NCBI RefSeq assembly: GCF_020907985.1
Contig: NZ_JAJJPA010000019.1
Coordinates: 1-64,000 of the forward strand
From: Kitasatospora humi
Lineage (GTDB): Bacteria > Actinomycetota > Actinomycetes > Streptomycetales > Streptomycetaceae
Direction of reading: 5' to 3'
DNA: 64,000 nt
Made by a program: the position numbers and the translations under genes
Notes under the pieces: generated by a model
The model's database searches: none
What the model saw: the letters and a program-made list of their open reading frames with translations, nothing else
Told to the model about the DNA's origin: nothing
Shown here: one piece after another, positions 30,389 to 38,955 of the stretch
How positions within the stretch are numbered: position 1 is the first letter of the stretch
How the letters are laid out: every line of letters starts with the position of its first letter

Positions 30389-31816
30389 ATGCGCAACCGC
30401 CTGCTCGGCATCCTGCTGGCGCTGATGGCCGGCGTGCTGGCCGCACTCGGCGTGCCGCTGGCCGGCTCGATGGCGCAGGCGGAGCAGAGCCGGGTGGTGG
30501 TCGACCGGATGGACGACGTCGCCCGGTTCGCCCAGGAGCTGCCCACCCAGGGGCTGCCGGAGCGCGGCTCGGCCGGCGCCGACCCCAATGTGCCGACCCC
30601 GCAGGACTCCTCGGCACTGGCCGCGCTGCGGGCCGAGGCCGACCGCTACCAGCAGCTCTACGGGATCAGGATCGGCATCTACCTCGCCGACGGCCGTCCG
30701 CTGGCCGTCTCCCCGGCCGACTGGAAGCTGTCCGCCGCCGGTGTCACGGCGGTGGCGGAGGCCAAGGACGGCAGGCGCAGTCACAACCCGCCGCAGGTCT
30801 GGCCCTGGACTCCGGGGCGGACCCTGACCATCGGCTCACCGGTGGTCCGCGACGGCGACGTGGTGGCGGTGGTGGTCACCGACTCCCCGACCGCTGAGTT
30901 GCGGTCGCGGATCGTGCACCGCTGGGCCTGGCTGGCCGGCGGCGAGGCGGTCGCCATGATCGCCGCGGTGCTGCTGGCGGTCCGTCTCACCGAGTGGGTG
31001 CTGCGCCCGGTGCGCACCCTGGACCGGGCCACCCACGACATCGCCACCGGGCGGATGGACGCCCGGGTGGCCGCCGTCGGTGGCCCGCCCGAACTGCGGC
31101 GGCTGGCCTCCTCGTTCAATGAGATGGCCGACCACGTGGTGCTCGCCATGGACCAGCAGAAGGCGTTCGTCGCCGACGCCTCGCACCAACTGCGCAATCC
31201 GCTGGCCGCGTTGCTGCTGCGGGTGGAACTGCTCGGCCTGGAGCTCCCCGAGGGGCGCGACGAGGAGCTGTCGCAGGTCCGCGAGGAGGGCGCCCGGCTG
31301 ACCCGGGTGCTGGACGACCTGTTGGGTCTGGCCACCGCCGAGGGCAGCCGCCCGAAGCCCGAACCGGTGGACCTGACCGCCCTGGTGCTGGCCCGGGTGG
31401 ACGCCTGGCAGCCGGTGGCCGACCGGCGGGGCATCCGGCTGGGCACCGGTACTCCGCCGCCGGCCCGGGCTTGGGCGGACCCGATCGGTTTCGGCAGCGC
31501 GCTGGACGCGGTGATCGACAACGCGCTCAAGTTCAGTCCCGAAGGGGGCACGGTGGCGGTGACCGTGCGACTGGGTCGGGACGAGGTCGCGGTCACCGTG
31601 GCCGACCAGGGGCCGGGGCTCACCGAGGAGGAGCTGTCCAGGGTCGGTGACCGGTTCTGGCGCAGCACCAGTCACCAGAACGTGGACGGGTCCGGTCTGG
31701 GCCTGTCCATCGCCCGCACCCTGCTGGTGGCCGGCGGCGGTTCCCTGGAGTTCGCCGCGGCCGAGCCGCACGGCCTGGCGGTGACGCTCGTGCTGCCGAT
31801 CCCACCGAAGAGTTGA
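30389..31816 (+). CDS. Membrane sensor histidine kinase
   Basis: 475 residues. It has a transmembrane helix (LLGILLALMAGVLAALGVPL), an extracytoplasmic sensor region of about 150 residues (to residue 170), a second transmembrane helix (GGEAVAMIAAVLLAVRL), HAMP, HisKA with the phosphorylated His (FVADASHQLRNPLAALLL), and HATPase_c (DNALKFS, DQGPGL, GSGLGLSIA). It starts 2 nt after the response regulator stop, so the pair is translationally coupled. The stop lies 12 nt from the stop of the convergent TAXI gene. The signal is unknown. Confidence 0.9.
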   Translation: MRNRLLGILLALMAGVLAALGVPLAGSMAQAEQSRVVVDRMDDVARFAQELPTQGLPERGSAGADPNVPTPQDSSALAALRAEADRYQQLYGIRIGIYLADGRPLAVSPADWKLSAAGVTAVAEAKDGRRSHNPPQVWPWTPGRTLTIGSPVVRDGDVVAVVVTDSPTAELRSRIVHRWAWLAGGEAVAMIAAVLLAVRLTEWVLRPVRTLDRATHDIATGRMDARVAAVGGPPELRRLASSFNEMADHVVLAMDQQKAFVADASHQLRNPLAALLLRVELLGLELPEGRDEELSQVREEGARLTRVLDDLLGLATAEGSRPKPEPVDLTALVLARVDAWQPVADRRGIRLGTGTPPPARAWADPIGFGSALDAVIDNALKFSPEGGTVAVTVRLGRDEVAVTVADQGPGLTEEELSRVGDRFWRSTSHQNVDGSGLGLSIARTLLVAGGGSLEFAAAEPHGLAVTLVLPIPPKS

Positions 31817-31828
31817 CGGGATGTCGGC

Positions 31829-32800
31829 TCAGGGTTTGACCGAGCGGTAGTACGCCTGGGCGCCCTGGTGCAGCGGCAGTGGCTCGGTGTAGACGGCGGT
31901 CCCCAGGTCGACCAGCTGGGCCGAGTGGACCGCCGAGCCGATCACGTCCCGGCTGGCGATCACCGACCGGGTCAGTCCCTCCACCAGCGAGGGGCTGACG
32001 TCGTCCCTGGTGATGAGCAGGTTCGGCACCGCCAGGGTCAGCACCGCCTGGTTCTTGCCGTAGACCGCGGCCGGCAGCACGGAGGTGCGGTAGGCCGCGG
32101 AGTCCGGGTAGCGGTCGTGCAGCGCGTTGGCCAGGTCGCCCAGCGGCACGATCCGGATCGGGAAGGTGTTCGACAGCTGCGTGAGCGCACCGGTCGGTAG
32201 GCCGCCCGACCAGAAGAACGCGTCCAGGTCACCGCCGGCCAGCTCCTTGGCGGCCGCCCCCACGTCGAGCGGATACGGCTTGATCCCGGTCTTCGGGTCG
32301 ATCCCGGCGACGGTGAGCAGCTGATTGGTCACCAGGTTCACCCCGGAGAGCGGCTGCCCGACCCCGACCCTCATGCCCTTCAGGTCGGCCACCCGCTGGA
32401 CCGGCGAGTCGGCGGGCACCACCAGTTGCAGGTAGTCGTCGTAGAGCCGGGCGACCGCCCGCAGCCGCTGCCAGCCCGAGTTGCGGTACTGGGTCACGGC
32501 GTCGGCGGTGGCGAACGCGAAGGCGTCCTGCCCGGAGACCACCCGGTCCAGGTTGTCCACCGACCCCTGGGAGTCGTCCAGCCGCACCCGGACGCCGGGC
32601 ATGGCCGACTGCACGTACCCCTTCAGCATCGCGCCGTACTGGCTGTACACCCCGGCGGGTACCCCGGTGGCGAAGCCCTGCACCCCCTTGGGGTAGCCGC
32701 CCGGCCCGGCGGTGCCCAGCCACCAGCCGGTCAGCGAGCCGACCAGCAGCAGTAGCGCGGCCAGCAGCGGCCAGCAGCGGCGGGCGGGGGAGCAGGTCAT
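31829..32800 (-). CDS. TAXI-family (TRAP-type) solute-binding protein
   Basis: 323 residues with an N-terminal membrane anchor (WPLLAALLLLVGSLTGWWLG) and no lipobox Cys. The rest is an NMT1/TAXI periplasmic-binding fold (GFATGVPAGVYSQYGAMLKG, DLKGMRVGVGQPLSGVNLVT, LDAFFWSGGLPTGALTQLS). TAXI proteins normally feed a fused DctQM TRAP permease; none is within this window. It is convergent with a two-component pair, so a role as a ligand sensor for the kinase is a reasonable inference, not a demonstrated one. Confidence 0.87.
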   Translation of the reverse strand: MTCSPARRCWPLLAALLLLVGSLTGWWLGTAGPGGYPKGVQGFATGVPAGVYSQYGAMLKGYVQSAMPGVRVRLDDSQGSVDNLDRVVSGQDAFAFATADAVTQYRNSGWQRLRAVARLYDDYLQLVVPADSPVQRVADLKGMRVGVGQPLSGVNLVTNQLLTVAGIDPKTGIKPYPLDVGAAAKELAGGDLDAFFWSGGLPTGALTQLSNTFPIRIVPLGDLANALHDRYPDSAAYRTSVLPAAVYGKNQAVLTLAVPNLLITRDDVSPSLVEGLTRSVIASRDVIGSAVHSAQLVDLGTAVYTEPLPLHQGAQAYYRSVKP

Positions 32801-32879
32801 GCCGGGATCCTGCCAGGCCGGGCCGCTCGGCGGGAGGGGGCGAGCGGAAACCGTTGCCTGAGGGCCGTCCGGGTGCCCT

Positions 32880-32885
32880 TACCCT
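32880..32885 (+). promoter_or_regulatory. -10 element TACCCT for leaderless miaB
   Basis: TACCCT ends 7 nt before GTG 32893, the same geometry as at rimO, ftsK and dapF. This supports that start over ATG 32899. Confidence 0.5.
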
Positions 32886-32892
32886 TGCTGAT

Positions 32893-34389
32893 GTGGGTAT
32901 GGGAGAGAGCTTGCGAACTTACAAGGTCGTCACGCACGGCTGCCAGATGAACGTGCACGACTCCGAGCGGCTGGCCGGGCTGCTGGAGGGCGCGGGATAC
33001 GTCAAGGCCGACCAGGGCGGGGATCCGGACCTGGTGGTCTTCAACACCTGCGCGGTGCGGGAGAACGCCGACAACAAGCTGTACGGCAACCTCGGTCAGC
33101 TGGCGCCGGTGAAGTCCCGCCACAAGGACATGCAGATCGCCGTCGGCGGCTGCCTGGCCCAGAAGGACCGCGACACCATCGTGCGCCGCGCGCCCTGGGT
33201 CGACGTGGTGTTCGGCACCCACAACATCGGCCACCTGCCGGCGCTGCTGGAGCGGGCCCGGATCGAGCAGCGGGCCCAGGTGGAGATCCTGGAGTCGCTG
33301 GAGACCTTCCCGTCCACGCTGCCCACCCGGCGGGAGTCCGCGTACGCGGCCTGGGTGGCCATCTCGGTCGGCTGCAACAACACCTGCACCTTCTGCATCG
33401 TCCCGGCGCTGCGCGGCAAGGAGGAGGACCGCCGTCCCGGCGACGTGCTCTCCGAGATCGAGGCGCTGGTCGGCGAGGGTGTCATCGAGGTGACGCTGCT
33501 CGGCCAGAACGTCAACGCCTACGGCTCCGACCTGGGCGACCGCGAGGCGTTCTCCAAGCTGCTGCGCGCCTGCGGCCGGATCGAGGGCTTGGAGCGGGTC
33601 CGCTTCACCTCCCCGCACCCGCGCGACTTCACCGACGACGTGATCGCCGCGATGGCCGAGACACCGAACGTGATGCACCAGCTGCACATGCCGCTGCAGT
33701 CCGGCTCGGACGGCGTGCTGCGGGCCATGAAGCGCTCCTACCGGCAGGAGCGGTTCCTGGGCATCATCCGCAAGGTCCGCGAGGCGATGCCGGACGCGGC
33801 CATCTCCACCGACATCATCGTGGGCTTCCCCGGCGAGACCGACGAGGACTTCGAGCAGACCCTGCACGTGGTCCGCGAGGCCCGGTTCACCAACGCCTTC
33901 ACCTTCCAGTACTCCAAGCGGCCCGGCACCCCCGCCGCCGAGATGGAGGACCAGATCCCCAAGGCCGTGGTGCAGGAGCGCTACGACCGGCTGACCGCCC
34001 TCCAGGAGGAGATCTCCTGGGAGGAGAACAAGAAGCAGGTCGGCCGCCGGCTGGAGATCCTGGTCGCCGAGGGCGAGGGCAAGAAGGACGACCGGACCGA
34101 CCGGCTCTCCGGCCGGGCGCCCGACAACCGCCTCGTCCACTTCAGCCGTCCCGAGGAGCCGGTGCGCCCGGGCGACATGGTGACCGTCGAGATCACCTAC
34201 GCCGCCCCGCACCACCTGCTCGCCGAGGGCCCGGCGCTGGCCGTGCGCCGCACCCGGGCCGGCGACGCCTGGGAGAAGCGCAACGCGGCCCCGGTGGCCA
34301 AGCCGGCCGGAGTGATGCTGGGCCTGCCCGGCATCGGTGCCCCTGCGCCGATCGCCGTCGCGCCGACCAACGGCTGCGGCTGCGACTGA
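32893..34389 (+). CDS. miaB: tRNA-2-methylthio-N6-isopentenyladenosine synthase MiaB
   Basis: A radical-SAM methylthiotransferase of 498 residues that converts i6A37 to ms2i6A37 in tRNA. The UPF0004 domain has its three cysteines (HGCQMNVHDSERL, NTCAVRENAD, GGCLAQKD). The radical-SAM motif is CNNTCTFC near residue 160, and the C-terminus has a TRAM domain and ends in a Cys pair (NGCGCD). GTG 32893 is preferred from the promoter spacing, though ATG 32899 is two codons later. MiaA, which makes its substrate, is encoded about 1.8 kb downstream. Confidence 0.95.
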   Translation: MGMGESLRTYKVVTHGCQMNVHDSERLAGLLEGAGYVKADQGGDPDLVVFNTCAVRENADNKLYGNLGQLAPVKSRHKDMQIAVGGCLAQKDRDTIVRRAPWVDVVFGTHNIGHLPALLERARIEQRAQVEILESLETFPSTLPTRRESAYAAWVAISVGCNNTCTFCIVPALRGKEEDRRPGDVLSEIEALVGEGVIEVTLLGQNVNAYGSDLGDREAFSKLLRACGRIEGLERVRFTSPHPRDFTDDVIAAMAETPNVMHQLHMPLQSGSDGVLRAMKRSYRQERFLGIIRKVREAMPDAAISTDIIVGFPGETDEDFEQTLHVVREARFTNAFTFQYSKRPGTPAAEMEDQIPKAVVQERYDRLTALQEEISWEENKKQVGRRLEILVAEGEGKKDDRTDRLSGRAPDNRLVHFSRPEEPVRPGDMVTVEITYAAPHHLLAEGPALAVRRTRAGDAWEKRNAAPVAKPAGVMLGLPGIGAPAPIAVAPTNGCGCD

Positions 34390-34451
34390 CGCCCCGTCGG
34401 GCCGGTCCGGCCGACCACCGAAACGGCCGGACAGGCCCTGATCAGGGCGAC

Positions 34452-34457
34452 TAGAGT
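34452..34457 (+). promoter_or_regulatory. -10 element TAGAGT for leaderless 34465 gene
   Basis: TAGAGT ends 7 nt before ATG 34465; the longer GTG start (34456) would lie inside the hexamer, so ATG 34465 is chosen. Confidence 0.55.
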
Positions 34458-34464
34458 GATCGAC

Positions 34465-35163
34465 ATGTTGGTCGCCGCCGCCGTCTGCCCCTGCCCGCCG
34501 CTGCTGGTGCCCGAGGTCGCCTCGGGTGCCGCCGCCGAACTCGACGAGCTGCGGGCCGCCTGCGCCGAGGCCGTCGACGAGCTGCTGGCGGCCGAGCCGG
34601 AGCTGCTGGTGCTGGTCGGCGACGGACCGCAGGCGGAGGTCTGGACCGAGGGCGGGTCCGGTTCCTTCCACCGCTTCGGGGTGGAGCTGGCGGTCCGGCT
34701 GCCCTCGGGCGGGGCCGCCGGTGCGGAACTGAGCCCGGCGCTGAGCGTCGGCGCCTGGCTGCTGGAGCGCTCCGGCACCGGCCTGCCCACCCACGGCTGC
34801 GCCGTGCCCGCCGACACCCCGGTGGACCGACTGCTCGGGCTCGGCGAGGGGTTGGCCGCGCTGGCCGACCGGGTCGGCCTGCTGGTGCTCGGCGACGGCA
34901 GCGCCTGCCGCACCGTGAAGGCGCCCGGTTACCTGGACGAGCGCGCCGAGCCCTTCGATGCCGAGCTGGCCCGGGCCCTGGGCGCCGCGGACGCCGAGGC
35001 GCTGGCCGCGCTGGACGTCGAACTCTGCCGGCAGCTGCAGGTGGAGGGCCGGGCGCCGTGGCAGGTGCTGGCCGGCGCGGCACGCGGTGCGGGGCTCGGC
35101 GGGAAGCTGCGGTACGCCGACGCGCCCTACGGCGTGGGGTACTTCGTGGCGTCCTGGCGCTGA
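34465..35163 (+). CDS. Class III extradiol dioxygenase B-subunit-like protein
   Basis: 232 residues, beginning MLVAAAVCPCPPLLVPEV, a family signature in actinobacteria. It has the LigB-like fold outline (LLVLVGDGPQ, RLLGLGEGLAALADRVGLLVLGDGSACRT, GKLRYADAPYGVGYFVASW). I do not see a clear iron-binding His/His/Glu set, so enzymatic activity is doubtful. It is regularly found between miaB and miaA or dapF in streptomycetes; its role is unknown. Confidence 0.8.
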   Translation: MLVAAAVCPCPPLLVPEVASGAAAELDELRAACAEAVDELLAAEPELLVLVGDGPQAEVWTEGGSGSFHRFGVELAVRLPSGGAAGAELSPALSVGAWLLERSGTGLPTHGCAVPADTPVDRLLGLGEGLAALADRVGLLVLGDGSACRTVKAPGYLDERAEPFDAELARALGAADAEALAALDVELCRQLQVEGRAPWQVLAGAARGAGLGGKLRYADAPYGVGYFVASWR

Positions 35164-35240
35164 CCGGCCGTTCCGCCGGATGCGGCGGGACGGGGCGATC
35201 CGCCGGGCCCCGCCGCGTTCCGCCAGGCCGGCCGGTCAGC
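35159..35240. terminator. Large imperfect foldback between convergent genes
   Basis: Eleven-bp arms GCTGACCGGCC (35159-35169) and GGCCGGTCAGC (35230-35240) enclose further GC-rich complementary segments. It overlaps both stop codons and is a probable bidirectional terminator. Confidence 0.5.
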
Positions 35241-36006
35241 CGGGCTGGTCGCCGCTGGGCGGCTCCTCGGTCTCGGCCGCCCGCGCCGCCCCCGCCTGCT
35301 CCGTTCTGGCCTGCTCGCCCTTCGCGTCCCCGCCCTTCGCGTCCCCGCCCTTCGCCGGAGCGCCCTTCGCCTTCCCGGCGAAGTCGTCGACCGCGCCCTT
35401 GGCCTTCTCCGCGCCACTGACGATCTTGTCGGTGTACTTGCCCTTGGTGGCCTTGTCGATCACCTCACCGGTCTTGTCGACCAGCTCGTCGATCTTCTCG
35501 TTGTGCTGTCCGGCCAGCTGTTCGGCCTTCTCCTTGAGCTCCTCGGCGAGCTCCTCGGCCCTGCCCTTGAGGTTGTCCATCAGGCCCATGGCTTCGTCTC
35601 CTGTGTCGGACTGCTCGGGTCGCTGCGCCGAGTCCTCCTCGGCCGCGGGGCTCGGGGACACCGCGCTGACGGCCGCGACCAGCAGCTCGGCGACCTCCGC
35701 GGGGGCGGGGACCAGGCTGCCCTGATCCTCACCCGGGCCGGCCTGCGGGGCCGGCACCGCGGCCGCCGGCGTGTCCACCGCGGTCTCGACTTCCGGCGCC
35801 GTCCGGGCGGCCGGCACGCCGGGCGGCGGCTGCTGCTCGGTGCCGGGCTCCGCCGGGGACTTCTCGGACGCCTCGGACACCTCGGATTCCTCGGGGGCCA
35901 GCACGGCCACAGCACCGCCCCCGGCCGTCTCGGCGGCCGGCGCACCGCCGCCGGCCGGTGCGGTCGCGGCCGATTGGCGGCGTCGGAACCAGCTGAAAAC
36001 ACCCAT
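35236..36006 (-). CDS. MT0933-like antitoxin-family protein with long N-terminal extension
   Basis: One open frame of 256 residues. The C-terminal part, from MGLMDNLKGRAEEL, is a charged helical protein of the MT0933-like antitoxin family (NEKIDELVDKTGEVIDKATK, KYTDKIVSGAEKAK) with a Lys/Gly/Asp-rich tail. The N-terminal 139 residues are an acidic Pro/Ala/Glu-rich region starting MGVFSWFRRRQ. Both starts have good ribosome binding sites: GGGAGAAG before 36006 and AGGAGA before the internal ATG at 35589. It may therefore give two products, or be a fusion of two formerly separate genes. No obvious toxin partner is adjacent. Confidence 0.7.
   Translation of the reverse strand: MGVFSWFRRRQSAATAPAGGGAPAAETAGGGAVAVLAPEESEVSEASEKSPAEPGTEQQPPPGVPAARTAPEVETAVDTPAAAVPAPQAGPGEDQGSLVPAPAEVAELLVAAVSAVSPSPAAEEDSAQRPEQSDTGDEAMGLMDNLKGRAEELAEELKEKAEQLAGQHNEKIDELVDKTGEVIDKATKGKYTDKIVSGAEKAKGAVDDFAGKAKGAPAKGGDAKGGDAKGEQARTEQAGAARAAETEEPPSGDQPG
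35587..35603 (-). promoter_or_regulatory. Internal ribosome binding site and ATG of the antitoxin-like domain
   Basis: Minus-strand AGGAGA followed by an 8-nt spacer and ATG (35589), in frame inside the larger gene. It would yield a free 117-residue antitoxin-family protein. Confidence 0.65.
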
Positions 36007-36134
36007 GTTCTTCTCCCAAGCTACGCGGTCCGCGGGGCCCCGGCCGGTTGTCCGCCGAGGTCACCGCCCACCCGGCCAACGACCCGGGTAGGAGGCGGTC
36101 ACGTCCCCCTTTCGGGTGAGGCCTTGGGGTTTGC

Positions 36135-36140
36135 GAGACT
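36135..36140 (+). promoter_or_regulatory. -10-like GAGACT before miaA
   Basis: GAGACT ends 7 nt before GTG 36148 with no Shine-Dalgarno. It is weaker than the other leaderless-type elements because the first base is G. Confidence 0.35.
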
Positions 36141-36147
36141 GGGCGGT

Positions 36148-37083
36148 GTGAGCATCCCCCTTCCCAACGTCCCGGTGGTCTCGGTGGTCGGCGCCACCGC
36201 GGCCGGCAAGTCAGACCTCGCCGTGGCCATCGCCCGTGAGCTGGGCGGTGAGGTGATCAACACCGACTCGATGCAGCTCTACAAGGGCATGGACATCGGG
36301 ACCGCGAAGCTCACCGAGGCCGAGCGCGGCGGTGTGCCGCACCACCTGCTGGACGTCTGGGACGTCACCGAGACCGCCAGCGTGGCGGAGTTCCAGCGGC
36401 TGGCCCGGGCCGAGATCGACCGGCTGCTCGCCGCCGGGCGGGCACCGGTGCTGGTCGGCGGCTCGGGGCTGTACGTGCGGGCGGCGATCGACGAGATGGA
36501 GTTCCCGGGCACCGACCCGGCGCTGCGGGCCCGGCTGGAGGAGGAGCTGGCCCGGCTCGGCCCGGCCGCGCTGCACGCCCGGCTGGCCGCCCAGGACCCG
36601 CCGGCCGCCGCTGCGATCCTGCCCGGCAACGGCCGGCGGATCGTCCGCGCGCTGGAGGTGATCGAGCTCACCGGCCGTCCGTTCACCGCCAACCTGCCGA
36701 GCAACACCGCCGTCTATCCGGCCGTGCAGATCGGCGTCGAGCTGCCGCGCCCGGAGCTGGACGAGCGGATCTCCCTGCGGGTGGACCGGATGTGGCAGGC
36801 CGGTCTGCTCGACGAGGTCAGGGCGCTGGAGGCGCAGGGATTGCGCGAGGGGCTGACGGCCAGTCGAGCGCTGGGCTACCAGCAGGTGCTGGCGCACTTC
36901 GCCGGCGAATGCACGGAAGAGGAGGCGCGAGCCGAGACGGTCCGCGCCACCAAGCGGTTCGCGCGCCGCCAGGAGTCCTGGTTCCGCCGCGACGACCGGA
37001 TCCACTGGCTGGCCCGACCGTCCGGCGCCGACCCCGCCGAGCTGCTGGAACGGTCGCTGGAGCTGATCGCTCGAACGGGCTGA
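36148..37083 (+). CDS. miaA: tRNA dimethylallyltransferase MiaA
   Basis: 311 residues. It transfers dimethylallyl from DMAPP to A37 of tRNAs reading U-starting codons, making the substrate of MiaB. It has the P-loop VVGATAAGKSDLAVA at the N-terminus, the catalytic INTDSMQLYKGMDIGTAK segment, the VLVGGSGLYVRA motif, and the tRNA-binding ATKRFARRQESWFRRD near the C-terminus. The start is GTG 36148; longer in-frame readings cross the divergent antitoxin-like gene. Confidence 0.95.
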   Translation: MSIPLPNVPVVSVVGATAAGKSDLAVAIARELGGEVINTDSMQLYKGMDIGTAKLTEAERGGVPHHLLDVWDVTETASVAEFQRLARAEIDRLLAAGRAPVLVGGSGLYVRAAIDEMEFPGTDPALRARLEEELARLGPAALHARLAAQDPPAAAAILPGNGRRIVRALEVIELTGRPFTANLPSNTAVYPAVQIGVELPRPELDERISLRVDRMWQAGLLDEVRALEAQGLREGLTASRALGYQQVLAHFAGECTEEEARAETVRATKRFARRQESWFRRDDRIHWLARPSGADPAELLERSLELIARTG

Positions 37084-37364
37084 CGAGGGTTTCCGGCCGG
37101 TCCTCGGCCGGATCCGGCCATCCGCCGGTGCACCTGCGGCGGGCACCTGCAAGTGCAGGAGGAAGCACCGGTCACGGGCGTGTCACGTCCTGGCCACGGA
37201 TCACCCGGCGAGCCCGGGTTACGCGCTGTGAGCGCACTGGGACATGCCATTATCGAGGCAGAAGGGGCCGGTCGCGCGGGCCGGACCCGCCGATGGGGGT
37301 CCCACCCGGCCGAAGGGCTTGGGGAAGAGTCCCGTACTCGTGTCGAACTGTCAGGGGAGGCCGC

Positions 37365-37859
37365 GTGTCCACGGGTCCCGGCCCCGAAACCGAGCAGTTC
37401 GCCGATCACGACCTGGCCGAGGAGGCCTTCACCCTGCCCGCCGCCGACCTGCTGTCGCCGCTCGCCCCGGACCGGGCGCTCGAACCGGACCGACCGCTCG
37501 ACCTGCCGCCGGACCCCGTGGTGCTGGAACGGGAGATCCGGCCGCGCCGCCGGCTGCGCTGGTGGCAGCTGCTGCCGATCGTGGTGGTCGGCGTGGGCGG
37601 CTCACTGATGTTCGCCTTCCCGCTCGCCTTCGGCTCGGTCAACGGCAACTCGATGGTCGGCATGCTCGGCCTGCTGCTCACCGCGGCGTCGGTCGGCTGG
37701 GGCGCGATGGCCTCCCGGCGGGCCGGTTACTCCTGGCCCGGGCTGCCCCGCCGCGGCTCCGACCGCCGGGCGAGCTGGCAGGCCATCGTGGTCTACACGC
37801 TGATCGTCTGCGCCGCCTTCGGCCTGGCGGTCTGGCGGGTCGTCCAGCTGCGCGGCTGA
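37365..37859 (+). CDS. Hypothetical three-helix membrane protein
   Basis: I cannot assign a family name. The 164 residues begin with an acidic, proline-rich cytoplasmic segment of about 60 residues, followed by three hydrophobic helices (LLPIVVVGVGGSLMFAFPL, MVGMLGLLLTAASVGWGAMA, AIVVYTLIVCAAFGLAVW). The start is GTG 37365 with AGGGGAGG 4 nt upstream. It lies between miaA and dapF. The preceding 281 bp (37084-37364) show no other gene. Confidence 0.75.
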   Translation: MSTGPGPETEQFADHDLAEEAFTLPAADLLSPLAPDRALEPDRPLDLPPDPVVLEREIRPRRRLRWWQLLPIVVVGVGGSLMFAFPLAFGSVNGNSMVGMLGLLLTAASVGWGAMASRRAGYSWPGLPRRGSDRRASWQAIVVYTLIVCAAFGLAVWRVVQLRG

Positions 37860-37873
37860 GCCACCCGGGTCAG

Positions 37874-37879
37874 TACCAT
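37874..37879 (+). promoter_or_regulatory. -10 element TACCAT for leaderless dapF
   Basis: TACCAT ends 7 nt before the dapF GTG (37887). There is no ribosome binding site in the 27 bp between genes. Confidence 0.5.
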
Positions 37880-37886
37880 CGGCAGC

Positions 37887-38771
37887 GTGAGCAGCGCACC
37901 CGATTCCCCCGCCGCGGGCATTCCGTTCGTCAAGGGCCACGGCACCGAGAACGACTTCGTGATCATCCCCGACCCGGACGGCCGACTGGCCCTGGGTCCG
38001 GCCGAGGTGGCCCGGCTCTGCGACCGGCGGGCCGGGATCGGCGGTGACGGCGTGCTGCGGGTGGTCCGCTCCGCCAACGACCCCGCCGCGGCCCACCTGG
38101 CCGGCGAGGCCGAGTGGTTCATGGACTATCGCAACGCCGACGGCAGCATCGCCGAGATGTGCGGCAACGGGGTGCGGGTCTTCGCCCGGTACCTGGTGCA
38201 GGCGGGGCTGGCCGAGCCCGGGCCGCTGCCGGTGGCCACCCGGGCCGGGGTGCGCCGCACGACGGTCGACGAGCGGGGCGACGTCACCGTGGACATGGGC
38301 CGGGCGCTGCTGCCCGGGCCGGACGACATCGAGGTGGCGGTGGGCGAGCGGCGCTGGCCGGCCCGCAACGTCAACATGGGCAACCCGCACGCGGTGGCCT
38401 TCGTCGCCGACCTGGCCGACGCCGGCGACCTGTACGAGGCTCCCGGGGTCAGCCCGGCCGGGGTGTACCCGGACGGCGTCAACGTGGAGTTCGTGGTGGA
38501 CCGGGGCGAGCGGCACGTGGCGATGCGGGTGCACGAGCGCGGCTCCGGCGAGACCCGCTCCTGCGGCACCGGCACCTGCGCGGTCGCGGTGGCCGCCGCC
38601 CGCCGGGACGGGCGTGATCCGGCGGTCACCGGCGAGGCGGTCGAGTACCTGGTGGACGTACCGGGCGGCCGGCTGCGGATCAACCAGTTCCCGGACGGCC
38701 GGATCGAGATGACCGGCCCGGCGGTGCTGGTGGCGAGCGGCACCATCGACCCGCAGTGGCTGGGCCGCTGA
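37887..38771 (+). CDS. dapF: Diaminopimelate epimerase
   Basis: 294 residues. It converts LL- to meso-diaminopimelate in lysine synthesis; the LL isomer is the peptidoglycan cross-linker in streptomycetes. Both catalytic cysteines are seen in their motifs: EMCGNGVRVFARY near residue 90 and RSCGTGTCAVAVAAARRDG near residue 220. The substrate loop GHGTENDFVII is at the N-terminus. A hairpin terminator follows. Confidence 0.95.
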   Translation: MSSAPDSPAAGIPFVKGHGTENDFVIIPDPDGRLALGPAEVARLCDRRAGIGGDGVLRVVRSANDPAAAHLAGEAEWFMDYRNADGSIAEMCGNGVRVFARYLVQAGLAEPGPLPVATRAGVRRTTVDERGDVTVDMGRALLPGPDDIEVAVGERRWPARNVNMGNPHAVAFVADLADAGDLYEAPGVSPAGVYPDGVNVEFVVDRGERHVAMRVHERGSGETRSCGTGTCAVAVAAARRDGRDPAVTGEAVEYLVDVPGGRLRINQFPDGRIEMTGPAVLVASGTIDPQWLGR

Positions 38772-38784
38772 CGGTCGGCCGGGT

Positions 38785-38810
38785 GGGCGGTCCTCGATGA
38801 GGACGCCCGC
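38785..38810 (+). terminator. Hairpin terminator after dapF
   Basis: An interrupted stem (GTGGGCGGTCCTC against GAGGACGCCCGC, one bulged G, loop GAT) followed by TTT, 14 nt after the dapF stop. Confidence 0.65.
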
Positions 38811-38955
38811 TTTGCCCGTTCTGCGGTGCGGCGAATCCCCCCGTTCGGGTGATCTCGTGCACAGAGCGGAAGCGGGGGCTCGCGCAACGTGTTCTGCTCG
38901 GTAGCATGGACCACCGGGGCAGTCCGCGCTCCGGTGCTCGCTGCCGGAGGTTGCC

